Origin: a bacterium
Lineage (GTDB): Bacteria; Patescibacteriota; Minisyncoccia; Phycocordibacterales; PALSA-1337
Assembly (NCBI GenBank): GCA_025355565.1
Contig: JANXZK010000024.1
Location: 1-35,686, forward strand
Length of the DNA stretch: 35,686 nucleotides
Direction: 5' to 3'
Each line of letters starts with the position of its first letter. Positions within the stretch are counted from its first letter, which is position 1. The position numbers and the translations under genes were made by a program. This document shows positions 25,579-34,100 of the stretch, piece by piece. A model generated the notes under the pieces. That model was not told the origin of the DNA. It searched no databases and saw nothing but the letters and a program-made list of their open reading frames with translations.

Positions 25579-26307
25579 ATGAATACATATAAATGGATTT
25601 GGGGTATCGTAGTGGCGGTTATCATTTTGGCGGCGATTCATTGGTATACAACGTCGAGACCAACCTCGGTATTCAATCAGTATGGGGCAGATCTCGCCCA
25701 GACCGCTACGACGACAGATGCTTCGGACACTACGGCACCAGCGGCCACTTCGACGACAACCACGAGTGCAACACCGAGTGAGAGCAATACATCTGTACCA
25801 GTTACTACTAACACTAATCCAACAAAAAACTTTATGCATACAGTTACACTCGAGACGACAAAGGGAACGATCGTATTTGAAACTTATGATGTGGATGCGC
25901 CAAAGACCGTGGAGAATTTCCTGGCGCTTGCAAACAAGAGCTTTTACAACGGTCTCATCTTCCACCGCGTCATCCCAGGATTCATGGTCCAAGGCGGCGA
26001 TCCTACAGGAACCGGTATGGGCGGTCCAGGATACAAGTTCGCTGATGAGCTCAATTCATCGACACCTTCATACAAGGTAGGTTACGTTCGTGGCACGGTC
26101 GCCATGGCTAACTCCGGTCCGGATACGAACGGCAGCCAATTCTTCATCATGCAAGCTGACAATGCTCTGCCACACAACTACAGCATTTTTGGTAAGGTCA
26201 TTTCCGGCTTGGATGTTGTGGACGCCATCGCCAGCGCACAAAGGAATGGATCTGATAAACCGCTCGTCGATATAAAGATGACCAAGGTTACAGTCAAGGT
26301 GAAATGA
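25579..26307 (+). CDS. Membrane-anchored cyclophilin-type peptidyl-prolyl isomerase
   Basis: A 242-residue protein. The ATG at 25579 gives an N-terminal membrane anchor (about residues 8-24), while a longer frame would begin inside the DHH gene. A Thr/Ser/Ala-rich linker (about 33-85) precedes a cyclophilin domain (about 88-242) with FHRVIPGFMVQGGDPTGTG (catalytic Arg and Gln), GTVAMANSGPDTNGSQFFI, and FGKVISGLDVVDAIASA. It probably assists folding of exported proteins outside the membrane, suited to the many surface proteins here. It lies 34 bp after the DHH gene, probably the same transcript, and 13 bp before the nuclease gene. Confidence 0.88.
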   Translation: MNTYKWIWGIVVAVIILAAIHWYTTSRPTSVFNQYGADLAQTATTTDASDTTAPAATSTTTTSATPSESNTSVPVTTNTNPTKNFMHTVTLETTKGTIVFETYDVDAPKTVENFLALANKSFYNGLIFHRVIPGFMVQGGDPTGTGMGGPGYKFADELNSSTPSYKVGYVRGTVAMANSGPDTNGSQFFIMQADNALPHNYSIFGKVISGLDVVDAIASAQRNGSDKPLVDIKMTKVTVKVK

Positions 26308-26320
26308 TAGGGAATAATTT

Positions 26321-27085
26321 ATGTCTGAATATTACAATTCTCGACGCAATCGCAATCTGTTCGACCCGGAGAGCGTCGAACCATTCAAAGTGAGCAGGTC
26401 CAAGATCGACCTCTACATGAACTGCCCATTGTGCTTCTATCTGGATTGCAGACTAGGAGTCGGTAGACCGCCGGGATTTCCATTTGCTCTAAACTCCGCC
26501 GTTGATCTCTTATTGAAAAAAGAGTTCGACATACATCGTGCAAAGAAACGCGCCCATCCTCTAATGGGAGTATATGGCTTGAAAGATGTTATTCCTTATG
26601 AGCATGAAGATCTCGATATATGGCGCAGTAACTTCAAAGGTATTCGTCATGTCTACAAGAGAGCCAATCTATTGGTCACTGGCGCGATCGATGATATCTG
26701 GCAAAATACGAAAACAGGGGAATTGTCGATAGTTGATTACAAATCAACTAGTAAAGAAGAGAAAGTCACGCTAGATAAAGAATGGCAGATCACTTACAAA
26801 CGCCAGATGGAAGTGTATCAGTGGCTCTTCCGGCAGAATGATTTTAGAATCTCGAAAATCGGATATTTCGTGTATTGTAATGGCAAAACTGATAGAGCGG
26901 CGTTTGACGGCAAGCTAGAATTTGACATCGATGTGATCCCATACACTGGCGATGATGCTTGGGTGACTCGGGCATTGACCGATATACGAGCATGTCTTAT
27001 GTCTCCAAAGCCACCAAAACCTTCAATGACCTGTGATTATTGCTCATATAGGAAATCAGCAAGGGATGTGCAGACAGGGAAATAA
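26321..27085 (+). CDS. PD-(D/E)XK nuclease domain protein (RecB/Cas4-like)
   Basis: A 254-residue protein. FKVSRSKIDLYMNCPLCFYL is the N-terminal start of RecB/Cas4-type nucleases. The catalytic core has TGAIDDIW (Asp), ELSIVDYKST (D-x-K), and the QMEVYQWLF helix (QxxxY). CDYCSYRK near the C terminus and C of MNCPLC could contribute cysteines to an Fe-S site, although only two are close together at the C terminus, one fewer than in Cas4. No CRISPR array or other cas gene is in the window, so DNA repair or recombination is more likely than adaptive immunity. The start at 26321 follows a weak AGGG sequence about ten bases upstream. Confidence 0.8.
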   Translation: MSEYYNSRRNRNLFDPESVEPFKVSRSKIDLYMNCPLCFYLDCRLGVGRPPGFPFALNSAVDLLLKKEFDIHRAKKRAHPLMGVYGLKDVIPYEHEDLDIWRSNFKGIRHVYKRANLLVTGAIDDIWQNTKTGELSIVDYKSTSKEEKVTLDKEWQITYKRQMEVYQWLFRQNDFRISKIGYFVYCNGKTDRAAFDGKLEFDIDVIPYTGDDAWVTRALTDIRACLMSPKPPKPSMTCDYCSYRKSARDVQTGK

Positions 27086-27117
27086 TTTTGATCTGAAGGA
27101 CAAGACCCTCGGTGCTA

Positions 27118-27146
27118 TTGACTTTTCCTGCGAATTGGTATACAAT
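27118..27146 (+). promoter_or_regulatory. Strong promoter of the QP/NY-rich surface protein
   Basis: TTGACT (27118-27123), a 17-bp spacer and TACAAT (27141-27146), the latter inside GGTATACAAT. This is the best sigma-70-like promoter in the window. The leader to the ATG at 27211 is about 58 nt, unlike the very short leaders of many neighbours. Confidence 0.75.
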
Positions 27147-27210
27147 ACAGGGTATCGAAAATTATTATCCGTAAGAGCTAGAATATAGCTCAATAAAGCC
27201 GTTTATCACC

Positions 27211-28401
27211 ATGAATTATACAAACAAGACAAAGTATTTGATCGCTAGCGCAGTATTTGCCATCGCTTTTTTGACGATGATCGCACTGCCTGCTTCGACC
27301 AACGCGTGTGGTCATGGTGGCTATAATGAATGCGGATATGAAGCTCCTCATCAGCCGACCTATATACAACAGAGGCCAGTGTACGTCTCTCAACCTATCG
27401 TGCAACGTCCGATCATCCAGCAACCTGTATATATACCACAGCCTGTGATCCAACAGCCAGTTTACGTGCAACAGCAACCTATTTATATACAGCAACCTGT
27501 GATCCAACAGCCAGTCTACGTCCAGCCACAGCCAGTATATATCCAGCAACCTGTGATCCAGCCGGTTTATATCGCACCGCTAACTGTTTCTTGTACCGCA
27601 AACAACAGTTACAACGGCGGCTACAACAATTACAATAATAGCTACAACAACGGGTATAATAACGGCTATAATAACTACAACAACGGTTACAACAATTCTG
27701 TAACCTGGACAGCTTACGCTTCCGGAGGCAATGGAGGCTACTCATATAGCTGGTCAGGAACAGATGGATTGTATGGAAATGGTCAATCGATCAACTTCAA
27801 TTACAATAATGCCGGTTCGAAGAATGCCTATGTAACGGTCTATTCAAATGGTCAGTCTGTGACACAGAGCTGTACTACGTATGTCTCCGGTCCACAGATC
27901 GTCTATCAGCAACCTATAATCCAGCAACCGATCATTCAACAGCCTTCATACAATCTAAACATCGGTTGTTACGTTGATCCAATGAATGCTCGTGTCAATC
28001 AGCCAGTCACATGGTCTGTAGAAGTCACTGGCGGTATGGCTCCATACTCATATACTTGGAGTGGTTCTGAAAATCTCACTGGTTCGCAATCATCTGTAAC
28101 CAAGTTCTATGATTATCCTGGCGCAAAGAATGCTATCGTCACAGTAACTTCAGCTGACGGTAGAACTGGAACTCGCGCATGTAGTAACTCTCTAACGGTC
28201 GCCGGCGCAACGAAGAGCTACGCTTACAAAGCTCCGGTAAAAGTCGTTCAGGTTCCTGTTGTACAAACGGATAACTCAAACCAGACGGCTGCTTCGATCT
28301 TCTCACTGTCAAATGTTCCGTGGGGTTGGGTAGCGATACTCATTATCTTGGTCCTCTTCGTGACGGTTATGTATCTCTTGCTTAACAAACAAAAGATCTG
28401 A
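27211..28401 (+). CDS. Secreted, membrane-anchored QP/NY-repeat surface protein
   Basis: A 396-residue protein with an N-terminal signal peptide (about residues 1-33, cleavage near STNA), a Gln/Pro/Val/Tyr repeat region (about 47-125), and an Asn/Tyr/Gly-rich stretch (about 135-165). Two immunoglobulin-like (PKD-type) segments follow (SVTWTAYASGGNGGYSYSWS, then VTWSVEVTGG, PYSYTWSG, KNAIVTVTSADG), with a second short QQPIIQQP repeat between them. A C-terminal membrane helix (WVAILIILVLFVTVMYLLL) ends in NKQKI. The layout suggests a fibrous, cell-surface-attached protein with a strong dedicated promoter. Similar repeat-plus-Ig surface proteins occur in CPR genomes; the binding partner is unknown. 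The repeats are coding. Confidence 0.8.
   Translation: MNYTNKTKYLIASAVFAIAFLTMIALPASTNACGHGGYNECGYEAPHQPTYIQQRPVYVSQPIVQRPIIQQPVYIPQPVIQQPVYVQQQPIYIQQPVIQQPVYVQPQPVYIQQPVIQPVYIAPLTVSCTANNSYNGGYNNYNNSYNNGYNNGYNNYNNGYNNSVTWTAYASGGNGGYSYSWSGTDGLYGNGQSINFNYNNAGSKNAYVTVYSNGQSVTQSCTTYVSGPQIVYQQPIIQQPIIQQPSYNLNIGCYVDPMNARVNQPVTWSVEVTGGMAPYSYTWSGSENLTGSQSSVTKFYDYPGAKNAIVTVTSADGRTGTRACSNSLTVAGATKSYAYKAPVKVVQVPVVQTDNSNQTAASIFSLSNVPWGWVAILIILVLFVTVMYLLLNKQKI
27405..27580 (+). repeat. Tandem QQPVYVQ/QPVIQQP coding repeat
   Basis: The core cctgtgatccaacagccagt occurs twice exactly, and once shortened as cctgtgatccagccggt. It alternates with tatatacagcaa-type units encoding YIQQ. A shorter related block lies near 27905-27945. 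Such repeats can vary in copy number between strains. Confidence 0.75.
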
Positions 28402-28520
28402 TAGATCTTGTCCGTCATCGCTTCATTGATGGCGGGCAGTGGTAAGACGGGCGCGGGCTCCAAAATAAAATGTTTATGTGAATTCAAACCGAATTCGCCA
28501 CGCGGTCGAAAGACGACAAA

Positions 28521-28543
28521 AACCTCCATCTCTGGAGGTTTTT
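28521..28543 (+). terminator. Intrinsic terminator
   Basis: Stem aacctcc (28521-28527) and ggaggtt (28534-28540) with a 6-nt loop, running into a T tract and flanked by A residues on the 5' side. It would stop transcripts from the strong surface-protein promoter. Confidence 0.8.
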
Positions 28544-28546
28544 GTG

Positions 28547-28575
28547 TTGCTGATCAGAGTCGCTCGTGGTAACAT
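28547..28575 (+). promoter_or_regulatory. Promoter of the 211-residue unknown gene
   Basis: TTGCTG (28547-28552), a 17-bp spacer and TAACAT (28570-28575), with TGG directly before the hexamer (extended -10). The ATG comes six bases later, so the mRNA would be leaderless. Confidence 0.6.
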
Positions 28576-28581
28576 TTAACT

Positions 28582-29217
28582 ATGTCAAAAGAATTTTCTA
28601 TCGAGAAGCCAGAGCAAAATGAGTCGAGCCATTATCATGAGGACATCTTGAGGATTATCAATGATTTGGAAATGCGGGTTCGTGCTGTTGAACCAGATGC
28701 CCTGATGCATAAAGAATTGCATGAGAAACACGTCTTGAATGCACAGGCAGAAGTGAAAGAATTTGAAGATATACGCAGGGATGTTTGCGAATCATTCGGT
28801 GTTCCTTTTGATGAGGATCACATTTATATCTACAATAAGCCAGGTACTATTGAACAACGTGCGCTCCGAGCTTTCTTTGTATTGATAGATGCGGTGAGTA
28901 AAGAGGCCTTTTATGGTGAAGGAAGGATCAATCATATCATGTTGTATACAAAGTTATCCGAAAAAATGTCTAAAATATTGGGAAACCCAGATATAAGTTT
29001 TGATACTATCTCGGAAGACCTCTCAATTCCTCAACGATTCATAACATTCAAAGGTTTCGTTAGTACGAGAGAATTCTATGAGCTTTCTGAGAAAAACCGA
29101 AGAACGCTGGAAACGCCGATCATTGATGAAAAAGGTAACAAAATAGAAACACCGAAAACATGGTTTATTACAGGTCACAATTTGCCAGAAGGTGGTAAAG
29201 CAGAAATTAGTTCTTAG
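28582..29217 (+). CDS. Unknown cytoplasmic protein
   Basis: A 211-residue protein without membrane segments or a signal peptide; no family was recognised. It is rich in charged residues (Glu and Lys) and probably mainly helical, with a helical N-terminal half (ILRIINDLEMRVRAVEP, then HKELHEKHVLNAQAEVKEFE). A middle segment reads RALRAFFVLIDAVSKEAFYG, and the C-terminal third (FITFKGFVSTREFYELSEKN) may contain strands. It has its own promoter and seems monocistronic. Its stop codon overlaps the thrS stop on the other strand (four bases shared, ttag). Confidence 0.65.
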   Translation: MSKEFSIEKPEQNESSHYHEDILRIINDLEMRVRAVEPDALMHKELHEKHVLNAQAEVKEFEDIRRDVCESFGVPFDEDHIYIYNKPGTIEQRALRAFFVLIDAVSKEAFYGEGRINHIMLYTKLSEKMSKILGNPDISFDTISEDLSIPQRFITFKGFVSTREFYELSEKNRRTLETPIIDEKGNKIETPKTWFITGHNLPEGGKAEISS

Positions 29218-31019
29218 TTTCTCTCTCTAATTTCCGTCACAAACTTTGCTTGCGCTTCCTCCGCACTCATTTGTCCGATCTGGCCATGATCACGACTCTC
29301 TAGAGTGACTTTGTTGGCTTCCATGTCTTTGTCACCGATAATGATGAAGTAAGGAATACGAGCATTTTTGGCATTTCGTACTTTCTTGCCAAAACCATTT
29401 CCTGATAGATCGATCTCGGAACGGATCATGGCGTTACGCAAAGACTCGTGTACTTTCGTAGCTGTAGCGATGTGCGCGTCACCGATAGGGATAACCTTGA
29501 CCTGGATCGGAGCCAGCCAGAGAGGGAAATTGCCGCCGTAGTGTTCGATCAGGAAGCCGATAAACCTTTCATGTGTACCGAGTGGTGCACGGTGGATGCA
29601 GAGAGGAGTCTTTAGTTTGCCATCGTTATCGATGTATTCTAGTCCAAATCTCTTTGGAACCGCAAAGTCGACTTGGTTCGTGGCGAGAGTAAATTCCCGG
29701 CCGATGGCGCTCCAGACTTGTACATCGATCTTTGGACCATAGAATGCGGCTTCGTTGGCAACTTCGACATATGGGATCTTGGAATCGATGAGAACTTTAC
29801 GGACCATATCCTCAGTTTTCTTCCATAGCTCGGGCTCATCTACATATTTTTGACCGAGTTTTTTCGGATCGTGAGTAGAGAAACGCATGATGTATTTGCC
29901 GACACCGAATATCTTGAAATATTTGAGATACATCTCATTTACCGCGCGGAATTCACTGGCAAACTGTTCCTCGGTACAATAGATATGCGCATCATTCATA
30001 TTCATAGCGCGAACTCTCATGATGCCGAAAAGCTCGCCTGACTTTTCATGGCGGTAACATGTTCCGTATTCTGCCAGACGAAGCGGCAAGTCTCGATAGC
30101 TCTTTGGTCTCGATGCGAATATCTTGTGATGGTGCGGGCAATTCATCGACTTCAGGTAATATTTGCCACCCTCGTATTCCATAGGAGGGAACATAGAGTC
30201 CTCATAGTATGGTAGGTGACCGCTCCGCAGGTATATGGAATCTTTGGCAATATGCGGAGTTTTTACTCTCTGATATCCGCCGATGAATTCGGTTTCTTTG
30301 GCAAGCTTTTCGAGTTCTTCTACCATGGCGCCGCCATTTGGCAACCACAATGCTAGACCTGGGCCGACATCGTTATCGAATTCAAATATATCCATTTCCT
30401 TTCCTATTTTTCTGTGGTCTCTCTTTTCAGCCTCCTTCATCATCATTTCGTATTCGTCGAGCTCTTTCTTTGAATCGAAAGCCAATCCATATATACGCGT
30501 CAGTTGGATATTCTTTTCGTCGCCGCGCCAATATGCTCCGGCTATACGAACCAGTTTGAATGAGTCAGCAGGGATCTCTTTTGATGGATTCTCAGAGTGT
30601 CCACCACGACATAGGTCGGTGAAGTAGGGAACAGGATTTAATGTGTATGGTTTGGGGATCTTGTCATCTGGTCCAGCGGTGTAGAGAGTCACTGGTTCTT
30701 TCTTTGAGACGATCTCATCTATGAGTTCGAGTTTGTAGGCATTCTTACTGAATAGATCCTTTGACTCTGATTCCGTAACCTTCTCGCCTGTGATCATCTT
30801 CCATGAGAGCAATAATTTGCGCATCTTTTTCTCGATATTTTTCAAATCCTCATCCTTCGGTCGGTTTTCGGCTGGAAATTCGAAATCGTAATAAAAGCCA
30901 TTGTCTATGGCTGGACCTATAGTTGGTTTTGCTTCCGGATATAGGTCTAACACTGCTGCGGCTAAAAGGTGCGCCAGAGTGTGGCGCTTTGCGGCGAGAT
31001 TTTCTGATGGGTTGTTCAT
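29214..31019 (-). CDS. thrS: Threonyl-tRNA synthetase without a TGS domain
   Basis: A 601-residue class II synthetase. The start at 31019 (MNNPSENLAAKRHTLAHLL) is preferred over a longer frame because an extended -10 lies just upstream. The editing domain is intact (H13xxxH17, and CRGGH at about 138). The core has the zinc-site motif MNCPHHH, motif 2 region CYRHEKSGELFGIMRVRA, then NDAHIYC, motif 3 IHRAPLGTHERFIGFLIEHY, and a C-terminal anticodon-binding domain (KVIPIGDAH). The N-terminal TGS domain (about 60 residues in E. coli) is absent; the protein begins straight at the editing domain. It is convergent with the unknown gene upstream in coordinates, sharing the stop bases. Confidence 0.95.
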   Translation of the reverse strand: MNNPSENLAAKRHTLAHLLAAAVLDLYPEAKPTIGPAIDNGFYYDFEFPAENRPKDEDLKNIEKKMRKLLLSWKMITGEKVTESESKDLFSKNAYKLELIDEIVSKKEPVTLYTAGPDDKIPKPYTLNPVPYFTDLCRGGHSENPSKEIPADSFKLVRIAGAYWRGDEKNIQLTRIYGLAFDSKKELDEYEMMMKEAEKRDHRKIGKEMDIFEFDNDVGPGLALWLPNGGAMVEELEKLAKETEFIGGYQRVKTPHIAKDSIYLRSGHLPYYEDSMFPPMEYEGGKYYLKSMNCPHHHKIFASRPKSYRDLPLRLAEYGTCYRHEKSGELFGIMRVRAMNMNDAHIYCTEEQFASEFRAVNEMYLKYFKIFGVGKYIMRFSTHDPKKLGQKYVDEPELWKKTEDMVRKVLIDSKIPYVEVANEAAFYGPKIDVQVWSAIGREFTLATNQVDFAVPKRFGLEYIDNDGKLKTPLCIHRAPLGTHERFIGFLIEHYGGNFPLWLAPIQVKVIPIGDAHIATATKVHESLRNAMIRSEIDLSGNGFGKKVRNAKNARIPYFIIIGDKDMEANKVTLESRDHGQIGQMSAEEAQAKFVTEIRERN

Positions 31020-31025
31020 GTGCAA

Positions 31026-31034
31026 ATGATAGCA
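31026..31034 (-). promoter_or_regulatory. Promoter of thrS
   Basis: On the minus strand TGCTATCAT (hexamer 31026-31031) is followed by TTGCAC and the ATG. TTGGCA (31050-31055) sits 18 bp upstream as the -35. The transcript would start at about the first base of the start codon. Confidence 0.65.
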
Positions 31035-31145
31035 ATAATAGCTTGGTTTTGCCAATGGAATCTAGCTCCTGTCCCATACATAATGAGCCTCAAATGATTC
31101 CGAGTTCCCTGGGGAATGCGCACTCTACGTCGTACATTTCACTTT

Positions 31146-34100
31146 TTAGAGGCCCTTCACCCTGTCTATCACGAATCCCTTTTCACCATTTCTACTATTT
31201 ACTACAGCTTTCACTGCCAGACATTTATCAGTGTCGATCAAAGCACGCGACTCTGCATAAGTCCTCGGGAAAACGACCGCCTCGGCAGAGCCGGAAAAGT
31301 CCGAGATAGTGATGAAGGCCATCGTCTCATTTTTTTTCGTTTGTATTAGCCGTACATCATTTACGATCACCGCCAACACGACTGATTCTCCATCTTTCAA
31401 TTTCTCCAATGAACGCTTGATATCAACATCTTTCTTGGTTATGATTTCGCGATATCTTTCCAATGGATGACCAGAGACATAGAGGCCGAGTAGCTCTTTT
31501 TCCCATGTTAGTCTATCTTTCATCTCAGCGTTAGGTGCAGGATCCAGTTTGAGAGTCGGTACAGAAGATGGGTCTGTCATCATGCCAAATAGTGAGTTCT
31601 GATCCTTGTTGGTATTGGAACTTTCTTTGTTATAGCTCAACATGAGATCCATGTTGGCGAGCAGAACGCCTCGATCTACACCAAAACAATCCATGGCTCC
31701 AGCTTTTACCAACGATTCTAGTGATTTCTTGTTCAAATTTTTATCCTTGACACGATCGAGAAATTCCGCCAAGGATCTGAATTTGCCTCCACGTTTGCGT
31801 TCATCGATGATGGCGGTCGATATGCCTTGACCAAAATTTTTGATCGTTACCAGTCCGAAGCGGATGCGGTAGGTATGGAGACTAGAAGAATCAAGAGGTA
31901 GTTTTCTAGAAAGGGTTTGTGTCTTAATCACCGTAAACTGACTGAAGCTCTCATTGACATCGGGAGGAAGAACGGGGATACCCATACGTTTACATTCGTC
32001 GATCGTCTCCGCCACCTTCTCAGTCTCACCTTGTTCGGAAGTGAGAACTGCCGAGAGGTATATTTCAGGGAAGTGCGCTTTCAGATATGCGGTGATATAT
32101 GCGATACGGCCGTACGATACGGAGTGAGCTTTATTGAAACCATACGCGGCAAAAGGCTCGATCCATTTCCATATCTCTTTGGCTTTCTTTTCTGACCATT
32201 TGCTATTTTGGATGCAGCCTTCGATGAATTTCTCCTTCTGTTTTGCCATCTCTTCAGGGATCTTTTTTCCGACCGCTTTACGGAATTTGTCCACCTCGAT
32301 CCAGCTATAGCCAGCTAGATCGTGTGCCATGATGAGGAGGTCATCCTGATAGACTAGAACACCGTAAGTCTTCTTTAATATTCGTTCCAGCGCAGGGTCG
32401 AGATATTTGATGAGTGACGGGTCATGTTTACGTGCAATATAATCAGGAATGAAATCTATTGGACCGGGACGATATAGGGCAACCATGGCGTTAATGTCGT
32501 GGATAGTAGATGGCTTCAATTCTTTCAGGAATCTAGTCATACCGTCGCCATTCAATTGGAATAAATCTGAAGTCTCTCCACGCGCCAGCATTAGAAATGT
32601 CTTTTTGTCATCGACTGGTATCGTATCGACGTCGAGCTTTACTCCATCGATCTTTTCGATCCTGTCTATCGCGTCAGCGATGATCGTCAAGTTTTTGAGT
32701 CCGAGAAAGTCGAACTTGAGGAGACCTGCTTCTTCGATCGAATACATATCGTATTGCGTGATGACTTTGCCTTCTCCTTTCGGATCGAATTGTAATGGAG
32801 TGTAGTCGGTGAGTGCTGTCGGTGATATGACCACGCCAGCGGCATGGACGCCGATATGTCGCGCGCAACCTTCGATCTTCTTTGCCATATCGATGATGCG
32901 TCGAGTGTCCTCTTCTTGGTTATAAGCTGTGCGAAGCTCCGAGACATCCTCCAAGGCTTTGTCGATGGTCATCGGAAAACCTTGAGAACCCATCGGGATG
33001 AGTTTGGAGATACGGTCACCAACGTCATATGGGAAACCCATCGCGCGCGCGACGTCACGAACCGCTCCACGCGCCATCATCGTCCCGAATGTCCCTATTT
33101 GGGCGACTTTGTCAGCACCATATTTCTGGCGGACGTAATCGATGACATCGTCTCGACGGTTGTCGGCATAGTCCATATCGATATCGGGTGCTGATGGTCG
33201 GTCAGGATTCAAGAAGCGTTCGAACGGGATCTCATAAGCGATCGGATCGATATTCGTGATGCCAGCCAGGAATGTCACTAGAGATCCTGAAACGGACCCG
33301 CGGATATTTGATAGTATCTTGTTCTCGCGAGCGAATCGAAGCATGTCTGCCACCACGAGGAAATATGGTGAATAACCTTTGTTCTTGATCACGGTCAATT
33401 CGTATTCTGCGCGCTTTTCCATATCGGGGGTTTTTTCGACATTTCGCTTGGCGAAACCTTCATAGACGATGTGGCGGAGTTCGTCGTCTGGATTGCGGCC
33501 ACTTTCCACGGTGAGAGCAGGGAAGACCCAACTGCCGAGTTTAAGTTCTAGGTTACACGCGGCTGCTATCTTTTCCGTGTTTTTCAATGCTTCTGGTAGA
33601 TCGCTGAACAGTTGATCGGCGCGCTCGGTTGAGATAAATGAGAAATCATCCTCATCTGAATCTGAGATCTTCTCACTTTGGTCGCTATGCGAATTGACGC
33701 GTATCAATGTCTCGCGTGCAAATCTATCATCGGGATTCATGTAATAGACGTCATGCGCGGCCATGATCGGAATATTCTGGCTGCGGGCAAATGCGAGCAG
33801 TGTTTTCATGTTTGCCTCATGGCCATCGATCTCAGGGTGCCTGGTGATCTCTATGAATAGTCTGTTTGAAAATAGTGGAGTACTGCAGGAAGTTCCCCCG
33901 AAAGGTACGCTGGCGTCGCCTGCTGGCGACACAGCTCGTTCTCCTTCGCTCAGTACGAAAGCCCTTTCTGGAGAACTTCCTGCAGTACTCCCACAATCAA
34001 ATACTTTTTTGTAGAAATTTGCGAACTCTATGGCTCTGTCTTGATTCCTGCCCTTTAATGCTTGGGCGATCTCACCGCTAAATGAAGGAATGATGGCGAT

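Larger units (their letters stand above)
28402..28581. other. Gap with hairpin and tRNA-like fragments
   Basis: An 8-bp hairpin (ccgtcatc/gatggcgg, about 28411-28434) is followed by a stretch with three tRNA-Trp-like strings: ggtaagac (D-loop-like), ctccaaa (anticodon loop with CCA) and ttcaaac (T-loop-like). No cloverleaf folds, because the anticodon stem is not complementary. A 7-bp hairpin gtgaatt/aattcgc lies at about 28478-28498. The terminator and the next promoter complete the gap. Confidence 0.3.

Noticed and set aside
26321-27085. cas4 as part of a CRISPR system
   Set aside because: There are no CRISPR repeats or other cas genes in the window, and the C-terminal cysteine set is incomplete for Cas4.
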